Part shown: positions 42,318 to 51,014 of the stretch, piece after piece
Layout of the letters: each line of letters opens with the position of its first letter
How positions within the stretch are numbered: position 1 is the stretch's first letter
The notes under the pieces: model-generated
Told to the model about the DNA's origin: nothing
The model's database searches: none
The model's input: only the letters and a program-made list of their open reading frames with translations
Source: Flavobacterium fryxellicola
GTDB lineage: Bacteria > Bacteroidota > Bacteroidia > Flavobacteriales > Flavobacteriaceae
Assembly: GCF_900143245.1 (NCBI RefSeq)
Contig: NZ_FRDK01000003.1
Coordinates: 124,001 to 188,000 of the forward strand
Direction of reading: 5' to 3'
DNA length: 64,000 nt
Translations under genes and position numbers: made by a program

Positions 42318-43961
42318 ATGAAAAAGATTTTCTCCATTGCGTTCTTATTCCTTTTTGGATTTTTACTTTTTTACATCAACCTGCCAGTACTTCAGTATGG
42401 TTTCACGGGATTTGCCGTTATCTTTTTACTATTAGTGATTCTTGGAATTTTGTTTTCAATAGGGCTTTCCGTTTCGCAGCAAACTAATCAAGTTAAGATT
42501 ATTTCCAAGCCAAATAAGTTTTTGTCTATTCTGGCAGGAATACTTTTAGTGTATTGCATTGTGCTTCCTATTGTAACCAGCCTAAAAATGTTTAGAAGTG
42601 AGTCCTATCAAGAACTTATAGGCGAGGTTAAAAACGGCCAAAAAATAACCAATCATATTGCTCCAATTTCTATTGACAAAATTCGTGTGGTTGATGAGGA
42701 ATTAGCACATCTTTTGGGAGAAAAAGTTTTAGGTTCTCAACCTGCTTTAGGAAGTCAAGTGGAATTAGGTGATTTTTGCATCCAAAAAGTAAATAACAAC
42801 TTGTATTGGGTAGCGCCATTACTCCATTCGGGTTTTTTTAAATGGTTTAACAACCAAGAAGGAACAGCTGGCTATGTTATGGTTTCTGCAACCAATGAAC
42901 GCGATGTAAAATTAGTTCAGCAGGTGGGTGCGGCAGCAATAAAAATTAAATACCAACCAGGAGCTTATTTTCAGAGTGATATTCACAGGCACGTTTATTT
43001 TAACGGCAATGCTACTATTGGTTTGGCTGACTTTAGTTTTGAAATTGATGATGCAGGAAAACCGTTTTGGATTGTTACCAAATATGCAAAAAAAATAGGT
43101 TTTGCAGGAAAAGAAGCCATAGGAATTATTGTCGTTGATGCGCAATCTGGCGCTATGAATGAATACGCTATTGCTGCAACTCCAAAATGGGTTGATCGTA
43201 TCCAGCCCTTAGAGTTTATAGAGGATCAATTGAATGATTGGGGTGAATATGTACATGGTTATTGGAATTTTTCTAATGCGGACAAACTTCAAATTACAGA
43301 AGGATTGACATTAGTGTACGGAAAGGACGATAAATCGTATTGGTACACCGGATTAACTTCGGTAGGGAAAGATGAATCTGCTGTGGGTTTTGTACTGGTA
43401 GATACCAGAACTAAAGAAACTACCTTTTACAAACAAGGCGGAGCAACTGAATTTGCTGCCCAAAGTTCCGCACAAGGAAAAGTTCAGGAAAAAGGATACA
43501 AGGCTTCTTTGCCGATTCCGTATAATATCAATAACATTCCTACCTATGTTATGACGCTCAAAGATGATGGTGGATTGGTTAAAATGTTTGCGATGGTTGC
43601 CATTTCAGATTATACCATTGTGGGCGTTGGTAATACCATGCGAGAAACGCTGACTTCGTTTAAAAACGTTTATAATATGTCGGATAACAAAATAAATCCG
43701 AATAGTGTTTCCAATAAAAAATCATTGAACTCAATTGTAACCCGAATCCAAAATGATGTAAAAAACGGAAACAGCTTTTATTATTTTAAAGTCAAAGATT
43801 ATCCTAATATATTTGTAGGTTCTTCACAAATATCCAATCAACTGCCCGTGACAATAGTAGGCGATAGTGTAACGATTTCCTTTGATGTTGATTTGGAAGA
43901 AGTAATTGATGTCTCGAGTTTTGAAAATATTAATTTGAAAACGAGTACAAAAATGAAATAA
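42318..43961 (+). CDS. Conserved-looking membrane protein with large soluble domain, unknown
   Basis: The start is at the ATG at 42318 (547 residues). Three hydrophobic helices lie in the first ~100 residues (about 4-25, 31-50 and 68-88). The remaining ~450 residues are hydrophilic, mostly beta-like, with a YWYTGLTSVGKDESAVGFVL segment near the middle and YVMTLKDDGGLVKMFAMVAI towards the C-terminus. I recognise no catalytic motif and no named family. It is probably anchored in the inner membrane. A bidirectional terminator follows at once. Confidence 0.7.
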   Translation: MKKIFSIAFLFLFGFLLFYINLPVLQYGFTGFAVIFLLLVILGILFSIGLSVSQQTNQVKIISKPNKFLSILAGILLVYCIVLPIVTSLKMFRSESYQELIGEVKNGQKITNHIAPISIDKIRVVDEELAHLLGEKVLGSQPALGSQVELGDFCIQKVNNNLYWVAPLLHSGFFKWFNNQEGTAGYVMVSATNERDVKLVQQVGAAAIKIKYQPGAYFQSDIHRHVYFNGNATIGLADFSFEIDDAGKPFWIVTKYAKKIGFAGKEAIGIIVVDAQSGAMNEYAIAATPKWVDRIQPLEFIEDQLNDWGEYVHGYWNFSNADKLQITEGLTLVYGKDDKSYWYTGLTSVGKDESAVGFVLVDTRTKETTFYKQGGATEFAAQSSAQGKVQEKGYKASLPIPYNINNIPTYVMTLKDDGGLVKMFAMVAISDYTIVGVGNTMRETLTSFKNVYNMSDNKINPNSVSNKKSLNSIVTRIQNDVKNGNSFYYFKVKDYPNIFVGSSQISNQLPVTIVGDSVTISFDVDLEEVIDVSSFENINLKTSTKMK

Positions 43962-43963
43962 TA

Positions 43964-44003
43964 AAAAAGGGCTGGAGCAATTGCTGTAGGCCCTTTTTTT
44001 TAT
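43964..44003. terminator. Bidirectional terminator
   Basis: AAAAAGGGCT pairs with AGGCCCTTTTT across GGAGCAATTGCTGT, in which AGCAATTGCT is itself palindromic. It separates the convergent genes. Confidence 0.75.
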
Positions 44004-44317
44004 TTTTTTGGTACTAGTTTGAAAGAGGTCACTATGAATCGGTTATTGACTACTTGACCAACTACTTCTGCTTTCCGAATGGCAGTGCAAAATCCATCCT
44101 CCGCATGGGCATCTCCGTGAGAGTCTACAGAACTTCCGTCAACAAAATAAGATTTTCCGTCAATGCGAACGGCTAATTCGCAACCGTGCCCTTCCATTCC
44201 AAACTGGCACTGTCCGCAGGAAGCTTCTACAATTTGAGGTTTTGGTTCTTCTTTTTTATCCTGAGCACTGGCAAGTGTAGCAGTGAACAAAATAGCTAGG
44301 TATAGTAACTTTTTCAT
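44000..44317 (-). CDS. Small secreted Cys-rich protein (DUF6370-like)
   Basis: The 105-residue protein has a signal peptide ending ASAQ. The body reads ASCGQCQFGMEGHGCELAV, then DGKSYFVDGSSVDSHGDAHA and a final Cys in DGFCTAIRKAEV. The CxxC and conserved His/Asp run suggest metal or redox binding. The family is common in flavobacteria and functionally uncharacterised. A TATATTAG -7-like element lies before the gene. Confidence 0.75.
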   Translation of the reverse strand: MKKLLYLAILFTATLASAQDKKEEPKPQIVEASCGQCQFGMEGHGCELAVRIDGKSYFVDGSSVDSHGDAHAEDGFCTAIRKAEVVGQVVNNRFIVTSFKLVPKK

Positions 44318-44386
44318 AAATGATCATTTTTTTGTATCAGCTAATATACTTGTTTTTTTATGTAGAATAATTTTTAAGTGCCAATT

Positions 44387-44588
44387 TTACAGGACAAACG
44401 CATCATAAAATAACGCAACAGATTTTACCACATAGCGACATAGATTCGAATGATTTAACAAAAAGGCATTTCATTCAAACTAAAAAAACATAGCTGTGTG
44501 GAGAAATTATTTCTATATAACTCTTTTATAGACTACTTTTCTATGATTCTATGTGGTAAAAATAACATGATGCGTTTGCCCTGGCTAA
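44387..44588. repeat. Long imperfect inverted repeat, MITE-like
   Basis: The arms 44387-44432 and 44541-44588 share GGACAAACGCATCAT (left) with GGGCAAACGCATCAT (right arm, reverse complement) and TTTACCACATAG in the same order. Between them lie 108 bases with shorter inverted words (AACATAGCTGTGT). I see no gene inside. The element sits between purT and the Cys-rich protein gene. Confidence 0.7.
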
Positions 44589-44624
44589 TTTTAATAGCGA
44601 AGTAGTGCGCATCGGCATAAATCG

Positions 44625-45785
44625 CTATGCTTTTACGGATACCAAACCAGCTGCTTTTTTTGCTTTTTCGACTATTTCTTCGATAGGCGTTTCTAGTGTG
44701 TCATGGACTAAAGCCACGCCCATTCTTCGATATGGTCTTGAGGTCGGTTTGCCAAAGATTCTAAAATCAGTTTTAGGCAAAGAAGCAATTTCTTCAATTC
44801 CTGAATAAGTTGGATTACTGCTATTGTCAGATGCCAAAACTACCGCACTTGCTCCCGCTTTTTCTAATGTGATTTCGAAAATCGGTAAACTCAAAATGGC
44901 GCGCAAATGCAATTCGAATTCGTTGAAGTTTTGTGTTCCTGCTAATGTCACCATTCCAGTGTCGTGTGGACGAGGAGATAATTCAGAGAAATAAACCCCG
45001 TCATCAGCCAAGAAAAATTCAACTCCAAAAAGACCTGCGCCTCCTAAAGCCTCCGTTACTTTTTCGGCCATGTCTTGTGCTTCGTATAAATTGGCATCTG
45101 AAATTCTGGCAGGTTGCCAGCTTTCTTGATAATCGCCACGTTCTTGTCGGTGGCCAATGGGAGCGCAAAACAAAGTAGGATTGTTGTTTTGAACCACAGT
45201 CAATAAAGTAATCTCTGAGTTGAATTTGACAAAGGCTTCTACAATCACTTCTACCACGTCACCACGGGAACCTTCTACAGCGTAGTTCCATGCTTTCTCA
45301 ATATCAGTTTCAGTTTTTATGGTAGATTGTCCCTTTCCAGAGGAAGACATTAACGGTTTGACAACGCAGGGCATTCCAACAGCTTCAACTCCTTTTCGTA
45401 ATTCCTCGGCGGTGGTCGCGTAACGGTAGTTAGCTGTTTTTAGACCTAATTCTTTGGCAGCTAAATCCCGAATCGCTTTCCTGTTCATGGTGAAGTTTGC
45501 CGCTTTCGCAGAAGGGACTACGGTGATGCCTTGTTTTTCATACTCATAAAAACGTTCGGTCCGAATGGCTTCTATTTCTGGTACGATAAAGTCAGGATTG
45601 TGTTTAGCGACAATTTTGTCCAATGCATCGCCATCCAGCATATTGATGACTTCAAAACCGTGAGCGACTTGCATCGCTGGAGCATTTTCGTAGCTGTCAA
45701 CCGCAATTACGATTTGCCCGATGCGTTGTGCTGCGATGGTGAATTCTTTTCCTAATTCGCCTGAGCCTAGGAGTAGTATTTTCAT
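44625..45785 (-). CDS. purT: Formate-dependent phosphoribosylglycinamide formyltransferase
   Basis: The 386-residue ATP-grasp enzyme starts [14 protein letters not shown] with the purT signature PEIEAIRTE, the ATP-grasp region [14 protein letters not shown] and GLFGVEFFL with the metal ligands, and the C-terminal [11 protein letters not shown]. It formylates GAR using formate and ATP in purine synthesis, a bypass of PurN. It stands alone. Confidence 0.96.
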   Translation of the reverse strand: MKILLLGSGELGKEFTIAAQRIGQIVIAVDSYENAPAMQVAHGFEVINMLDGDALDKIVAKHNPDFIVPEIEAIRTERFYEYEKQGITVVPSAKAANFTMNRKAIRDLAAKELGLKTANYRYATTAEELRKGVEAVGMPCVVKPLMSSSGKGQSTIKTETDIEKAWNYAVEGSRGDVVEVIVEAFVKFNSEITLLTVVQNNNPTLFCAPIGHRQERGDYQESWQPARISDANLYEAQDMAEKVTEALGGAGLFGVEFFLADDGVYFSELSPRPHDTGMVTLAGTQNFNEFELHLRAILSLPIFEITLEKAGASAVVLASDNSSNPTYSGIEEIASLPKTDFRIFGKPTSRPYRRMGVALVHDTLETPIEEIVEKAKKAAGLVSVKA

Positions 45786-46027
45786 TATTTTGTCTATCTT
45801 AAATTTTCTGTAAAAATAAGGAATTGCTTTTTTGTGACATTAGATTTTAGCAGCATTTTTAATAGAATAGATCATATTTTACGATACCCAAACGTCTAAA
45901 AATTAATCTTTTGTTTGTTTAAGTAATGGTTTTCTAGGAACGAAAAGATAAAAGCATAATAATCCTTGCTTATCGTTAAATTTAAAACTGTTCGAAGTTT
46001 AGAGTTTGTGATTGGCATAAAAGATAA

Positions 46028-46057
46028 AAACCACTTAATGTTGACACTAAGTGGTTT
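46028..46057 (-). terminator. Terminator of the DUF2383 gene
   Basis: AAACCACTTA and TAAGTGGTTT form a perfect 10-bp stem, followed on the minus strand by TTTTATC. Confidence 0.75.
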
Positions 46058-46080
46058 CTGAACATAATTTCTTCACAAGC

Positions 46081-46539
46081 TTAAAGCATTTTTTTTGCTT
46101 TAATTTCTAGCAAAGTACTTTCTATACTACTTAATTGATTTGATACAATTGCAATTTGACTCGCTTGAAGTTCACTTTTTTCTAAAGCCATTTTGTATTT
46201 TTCAATTGCTGCTTCTTCTCCTGTGATGCAAGCATTTATAATAGCCTCAGTATCACCACTAGTAAAAGATGATTTTATGTCAATCCAAGTGCGGTGCAAG
46301 GCCCCTAATGCGCCTCCACCTGAAGTATCTGTAGATTTTCCTAACTTATTAATTTCATCTTGCAGCGCTACAATAAAAAGCGCACGCTCTCTTGCAAATT
46401 CTAAAAAATCAGTTTTAATAGATGAACTTTCTACATGTTCAGCTGCATTTGTATACCCTAATTTTCCGTCTTCTAGAATTGAAATCAACCCTTCCAATGT
46501 ACTAACTACTTCTTTTGTGTTTTCATCTGTGTGTTCCAT
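46081..46539 (-). CDS. PA2169-type four-helix bundle protein (DUF2383)
   Basis: The start is at the ATG at 46539 (152 residues). The upstream in-frame ATG at 46578 adds FVKLTNKKTF-like residues that look non-native. The sequence is four amphipathic helices with no membrane segment. It contains LEGLISILEDGKLGYTNAAE and HRTWIDIKSSFTSGD, the signs of the PA2169/DUF2383 family. Related proteins are induced under stress, and the fold resembles ferritin-like bundles. Function is not established. Confidence 0.85.
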   Translation of the reverse strand: MEHTDENTKEVVSTLEGLISILEDGKLGYTNAAEHVESSSIKTDFLEFARERALFIVALQDEINKLGKSTDTSGGGALGALHRTWIDIKSSFTSGDTEAIINACITGEEAAIEKYKMALEKSELQASQIAIVSNQLSSIESTLLEIKAKKML

Positions 46540-46927
46540 GATAAATGTTTTTTTATTTGTAAGTTTCACAAAGTTCAAATTTTTAACCTCTAAAATGTTA
46601 CAGAATTAAATCTATTTTTTGTAATATTCTGTATTTAAAATGGTTAGAAAATGCAAGGTTACAATTAGAAAGATGGGTTCGAATGAATATTTTAGATAAA
46701 GCCCTATGCAATTGATAATGCGCAATCTGAAAATCAGAAACTATTTAGCAATTACAAGCAGTTTTTTATTTAATTAAATTTTTATAAAGGGAGTTGCAAC
46801 GAATGAGGTTTGTCATTCATCATTCTTTAAAGTATTTAACAACTTCGTTTTAAAGGTGTAAATCTATTCTCATGTATTTAAGGGTTTTCTCTCTCCACTG
46901 TCTGTTCCATTGCTAAAAATTTTCAAT

Positions 46928-47355
46928 TCATTTATTAGATGAATTAAAATGAAGTCGACAAATTGGTTTTCTGTTGTTGTCATTTACTAAAACTCCAAAA
47001 TAAGATTGTGTATCTCTAAACGCAATGCGAGAAGCAGGTAGTATTTCTCGCAGAATTGCTTTAATAATTTGAGAAGCTTCCATTTCTTCTTCAGTGGTAA
47101 TAAATTTCGGTATTTCTGTAGTCTCGTTAATTGGTGAAAAAGCTTCGTTACTTTTGGTTAGGATTGTTTCATTACTATGTAACGCATTTTTTAACCTAAA
47201 ATGTATTGATTCATTTATTGAATTTTAAAAAGCGTTCTTAGTATATTCTTTGAAAGTTCCCATTCTAGATGCTGTTAAAGGTTTTCCTAAAAATCTATTT
47301 ACTAATAATTTTACTATTTTGTCTGATGGATCTTTTAGTTCTTAAGCAAATATTC
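46928..47355 (-). pseudogene. Broken gene with HsdR N-terminal-like (restriction enzyme) domain
   Basis: Minus-strand translation gives ELKDPSDKIVKLLVNRFLGK, then a stop TAA at 47225-47227, then NSINESIHFRLKNALHSNET and TTEEEMEASQIIKAILREIL, and RDTQSYFGVLVNDNNRKPIC with RLHFN before another stop at 46928. These words belong to the type I restriction HSDR_N_2-like family. Stops occur on both sides and no start is seen, so it is a remnant. The gap 46580-47663 holds otherwise only repeat copy D. Confidence 0.8.
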
Positions 47356-47434
47356 AAATGTGAGAAAGAGTGAAGATAAAAATTAAAGTTTAATAGGTCT
47401 GAACCAAATAAGAAGATGTATTACGCCACAATCA

Positions 47435-47560
47435 GCGTAAGGGATAGCAGTGGAAATCCTTTTTTATCATGAAGCGAAAGCGGAATGATGAAAAAGATTG
47501 CAACGAATAGCCCGACCAATGCTGTAACGGTAGTGAAAGCATGGTTACGCCCCGCTTTAG
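47435..47560 (+). repeat. Interspersed hairpin repeat, copy D
   Basis: The left boundary reads GCGTAAGGGATAGCAGTGGA and the core ends GATTGCAACGAATAGCCCGACC-like at 47517. An inner hairpin is TCATGAAGCGAAAG / CGGAATGATG. A further short hairpin (GTAACGGTAG / ATGGTTACG) follows to 47560. It matches copies A-C and E by boundary words and their order. Confidence 0.75.
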
Positions 47561-47663
47561 AATCTGCTCAGGAAGAGAACAAAAACAAAAATAGTTTAAA
47601 ATTTAAAGTCCTTAAACTCTAAACTCTAAACTATTTTTTATAGTTGAAACAGCTGTTTTTATT

Positions 47664-48866
47664 TTAAGCAGTAACTTCAATAAGGGTTACCGCTTCTTTG
47701 ATTCGGCGTAAAGCTTCGGTAAGTAATTCTTCGCTTGTGGCGTAAGAAAAACGGATACAGTCTGGGTTTCCAAACGCATCACCTGTTACGGTGGCTACAT
47801 TGGCTTCGCCCAAAAGGTACATTGAGAAATCATTGGCATCCTTAATGAAGGTTCCTTTCAATGTTTTTCCGAAGAAAGAGGATACATCTGGGAATACATA
47901 AAAAGCGCCTTCGGGAACGTTAATTTTTATTCCAGGAATGTCTTTTAATAATCCAACCACTAAATCTCTGCGGCTATGGAACGCATCAACCATATATTTT
48001 AAAACGCTTGGATCAGCATCTACAGCGGTAATGGTAGCGCGTTGCGCAATACTGTTAGCACCGCTGGTTACTTGACCTTGAATTTTGGTACACGCTTTTG
48101 CAATGAATTCTGGTGCGCCAATGTAGCCAATTCTCCATCCTGTCATGGCAAATGCTTTTGCAACTCCATTTACGGTAATCGTTCTGTCTAACATGCCTGG
48201 AATAGAAGCGATGCTACAAAAAGTTCCCGAGAAATTGATGTGTTCGTAAATTTCATCGGCAACAACGTAGACGTGTGGGTGTTTTTCTAATACTTTGGCC
48301 AATGCTGTTAATTCTTCTCTATTGTAGACCGATCCACTTGGATTACAAGGTGAACTGAACCACATCATTTTAGTTTTTGGTGTGATCGCTGCTTCTAATT
48401 GCTCTGGTGTAATTTTGAAATCAGTGTCTACAGATGTAGGAACTACAACCGGCATGCCACCTGATAATTTCACGATTTCGAAATAAGAAACCCAATATGG
48501 TGCTGGTAAAATTACTTCATCACCATCGTTTAGCATGACTTGAGCAATATTATAAAGGGATTGTTTTGCTCCTGTTGAAACTACAATTTGAGACGGCTTG
48601 TACTCTAAATTGTTGTCTCTTTTAAATTTTCTACAAATGGCTTCTTTTAATTCTAAATAGCCTTCCACTGGAGAATAGGTGCTGTAATTTTCGTCAATAG
48701 CACGTTTGGCTGCTTCTTTAATGAAATCAGGGGTATTAAAATCCGGTTCTCCTAAACTTAGGCTAATAATGTCTTTTCCTTGTGATTTTAATTCTCTGGC
48801 TAAAGCTGCCATAGCTAATGTTTGTGACGTAGATAAATTGTTTATTCTATCGGATAATGGATTCAT
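47664..48866 (-). CDS. Class I PLP-dependent aminotransferase (aspartate aminotransferase type)
   Basis: The 400-residue enzyme has SLGEPDFNTP, YSPVEGYLELKEAI, the PLP-contact FSSPCNPSG, YVVADEIYEH and the Lys of the internal aldimine in NGVAKAFAMTGWRIGY. It is of the bacterial Igamma aspartate aminotransferase type, moving an amino group between aspartate and 2-oxoglutarate. It is next to a desaturase gene that shares its strand but is separately spaced. Confidence 0.92.
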   Translation of the reverse strand: MNPLSDRINNLSTSQTLAMAALARELKSQGKDIISLSLGEPDFNTPDFIKEAAKRAIDENYSTYSPVEGYLELKEAICRKFKRDNNLEYKPSQIVVSTGAKQSLYNIAQVMLNDGDEVILPAPYWVSYFEIVKLSGGMPVVVPTSVDTDFKITPEQLEAAITPKTKMMWFSSPCNPSGSVYNREELTALAKVLEKHPHVYVVADEIYEHINFSGTFCSIASIPGMLDRTITVNGVAKAFAMTGWRIGYIGAPEFIAKACTKIQGQVTSGANSIAQRATITAVDADPSVLKYMVDAFHSRRDLVVGLLKDIPGIKINVPEGAFYVFPDVSSFFGKTLKGTFIKDANDFSMYLLGEANVATVTGDAFGNPDCIRFSYATSEELLTEALRRIKEAVTLIEVTA

Positions 48867-48959
48867 TCGTAGTAGGTTGTAGTTAGTTTTTTATTTTTAT
48901 TTGTTCTATTGTAGAAATGGATAATTATAAAGAAATACTTGTAGTGCATTTCTAAACCA

Positions 48960-50057
48960 TTATGCGCTAAGAGCTGGATTTTGACCCAAATCTTTCAAAT
49001 GCTTGAAATGAGCAATAATGGCACTTCGCATTGTTTTGTACTCGTAATAAGGTAGGTTGCATTCCTCAGCCGTTTCTTTTACAATAGTTGCAATCTTGCC
49101 ATAATGTACGTGGCTGATATTTGGAAAAATATGGTGTTCAATTTGGTGATTCAATCCGCCTGTATACCAGTTTACGATTTTGTTTTTTGGAGCAAAATTA
49201 GTAGTGGTAAACAATTGGTGTATTGCCCAAGTATTATCCATTTCTCCTAATTCATTTGGAGATGGGTTCGTAGTTTCTTCTACAACGTGTGCTAATTGAA
49301 ACACAACACTCAGAATTAATCCTGCTGTGTAATGCATCACGAAGAAACCTATTAATACCTTCCACCAAGTGATTCCAATAACGATTGGTAAAACGATCCA
49401 AATGGAAACGTAGATTATTTTCGTAATAATTAATGTTGTCCAAAGTACTTTTGGATTTTTTAATTCTCCATAAGATAATTTTCTTTTTATATAATTACGC
49501 ATCTGTCTAAAATCTGTCGTTATCGCCCAGTTGAATGTTAGTAATCCATAAAGAAAAACAGAATAATATTGCTGAAAGCGATGAAAATTAAACCATTTTG
49601 CATCTTTTGTAAAACGAATTACCCGTCCAGCATCTAAATCTTCATCGTGTCCGGGAATATTGGTATACGTATGGTGTAAAACGTTATGTTGTACTTGCCA
49701 GTTGTGAACATTTCCGGCCAAAACATAAATCGTTCCTCCCATGAATTTGTTAACCCATGATTTAGTAGAATACGAACCATGATTTCCGTCGTGCATCACA
49801 TTCATTCCTACTCCAGCCATTCCAATTCCCATAACAACTGTCAATAGAAGGTGGGCCCAAAAAGGCATACCAAGTGTCAGAATTAAAAAGTAAGGGGCAA
49901 GAAAAACGGAAAAGAGAATTATCGTTTTTAAATATAGTTTCCAATTCCCTGTTTTTTGTATGTTGTTTTCTTTGAAGTAATTGTTAACCCGTGAGTTAAG
50001 TGTTCTAAAAAACTTCAAGCTATCTTGCTTAGCGAATATAGGTGCGTTATTATTCAT
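48960..50057 (-). CDS. Membrane fatty acid desaturase
   Basis: The 365-residue protein has four or more hydrophobic helices and the three histidine boxes of the membrane desaturase family: HDGNHGS, HNVLHH and HQIEHH. The last box with Gln is typical of front-end/linoleoyl-CoA type desaturases. It introduces a double bond into membrane acyl chains. It is not followed by an evident partner reductase. Confidence 0.92.
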   Translation of the reverse strand: MNNNAPIFAKQDSLKFFRTLNSRVNNYFKENNIQKTGNWKLYLKTIILFSVFLAPYFLILTLGMPFWAHLLLTVVMGIGMAGVGMNVMHDGNHGSYSTKSWVNKFMGGTIYVLAGNVHNWQVQHNVLHHTYTNIPGHDEDLDAGRVIRFTKDAKWFNFHRFQQYYSVFLYGLLTFNWAITTDFRQMRNYIKRKLSYGELKNPKVLWTTLIITKIIYVSIWIVLPIVIGITWWKVLIGFFVMHYTAGLILSVVFQLAHVVEETTNPSPNELGEMDNTWAIHQLFTTTNFAPKNKIVNWYTGGLNHQIEHHIFPNISHVHYGKIATIVKETAEECNLPYYEYKTMRSAIIAHFKHLKDLGQNPALSA

Positions 50058-50163
50058 ATAATTTCAATAAAGTTCAAAGGTAATTATTATAAATTTTTGG
50101 ATATACAAAATTGAGATAAATATTTTAACTGTAAAGTATTACTTTTGTTAAAAAAAGTAATAG

Positions 50164-50793
50164 ATGGACGAGATTCTAAAGTATTTTCCTAATTTGACTG
50201 CAATTCAGAAAGAACAGTTCGAAAAATTAGATTTTTTATACCATGATTGGAATGAAAAAATCAATGTTATTAGTCGAAAAGATATTGATGCTTTGTACAC
50301 CAAACATATTTTACATTCCTTAGGAATAGCCAAAATCATAAAATTTGAGCCCGGAACGTATGTTTTGGACGTGGGAACTGGAGGTGGATTTCCGGGAATT
50401 CCATTAGCGATACTTTTTCCGGAAACGCGCTTTCATTTGATTGATATTATAGCCAAAAAAATAAAAGTGGTTCAGGCTGTTGCTGAGGGATTGGAATTGA
50501 AAAATGTTAAAGCAGAACAATTGCGCGCTGAAAATGTGAAAGGCGATTTTGATTTTATCGTGAGTCGCGCTGTAACCAACATGCCAGATTTTGTTTCGTG
50601 GGTGAAAACCAAAATTAAGAAGAACAACAAGCATGAATTAAAAAACGGAATATTATATCTTAAAGGCGGCGATCTAACCGAAGAATTGAAGGATTTCCCA
50701 AAAGCTACAGAATATAACCTAGCAGATTACTTTGAAGATGAATTCTTTGAGACTAAAAAAGTGGTACATGTACCGTTGAAGTTTGTGGTTTAG
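50164..50793 (+). CDS. rsmG: 16S rRNA (guanine527-N7)-methyltransferase
   Basis: The 209-residue protein has the SAM-binding motif VLDVGTGGGFPGIPLAI (68-84), NVISRKD at the start and SRAVTNMPDF, all marks of RsmG. It methylates G527 in 16S rRNA. It is divergent from the desaturase and has a strong terminator at 50930. Confidence 0.95.
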   Translation: MDEILKYFPNLTAIQKEQFEKLDFLYHDWNEKINVISRKDIDALYTKHILHSLGIAKIIKFEPGTYVLDVGTGGGFPGIPLAILFPETRFHLIDIIAKKIKVVQAVAEGLELKNVKAEQLRAENVKGDFDFIVSRAVTNMPDFVSWVKTKIKKNNKHELKNGILYLKGGDLTEELKDFPKATEYNLADYFEDEFFETKKVVHVPLKFVV

Positions 50794-50929
50794 AAATTTT
50801 AAGGTTAACAACCACTTAGTTTTAAAGTTGCTTTTTAATTTCTATTATTTAGCTACGGTGGAAGTGTCCCAATAAAATTTCCTCCGAGTTTTGGAATATA
50901 GTGTTAGGAATGACGATGTTGAATAAAAT

Positions 50930-50973
50930 AAAACCCCACAAGATTTCAAAATAATTTGAATCTTGTGGGGTTT
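50930..50973. terminator. Terminator between rsmG and pruA
   Basis: AAACCCCACAAGATT pairs with AATCTTGTGGGGTTT around a short A/T loop. The next 40 bases are the TAAATC/CAAATC-type word spacer. Confidence 0.85.
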
Positions 50974-51014
50974 AAATCATAAATCACAAATCGTTAATCT
51001 GCAATCATAAATCT

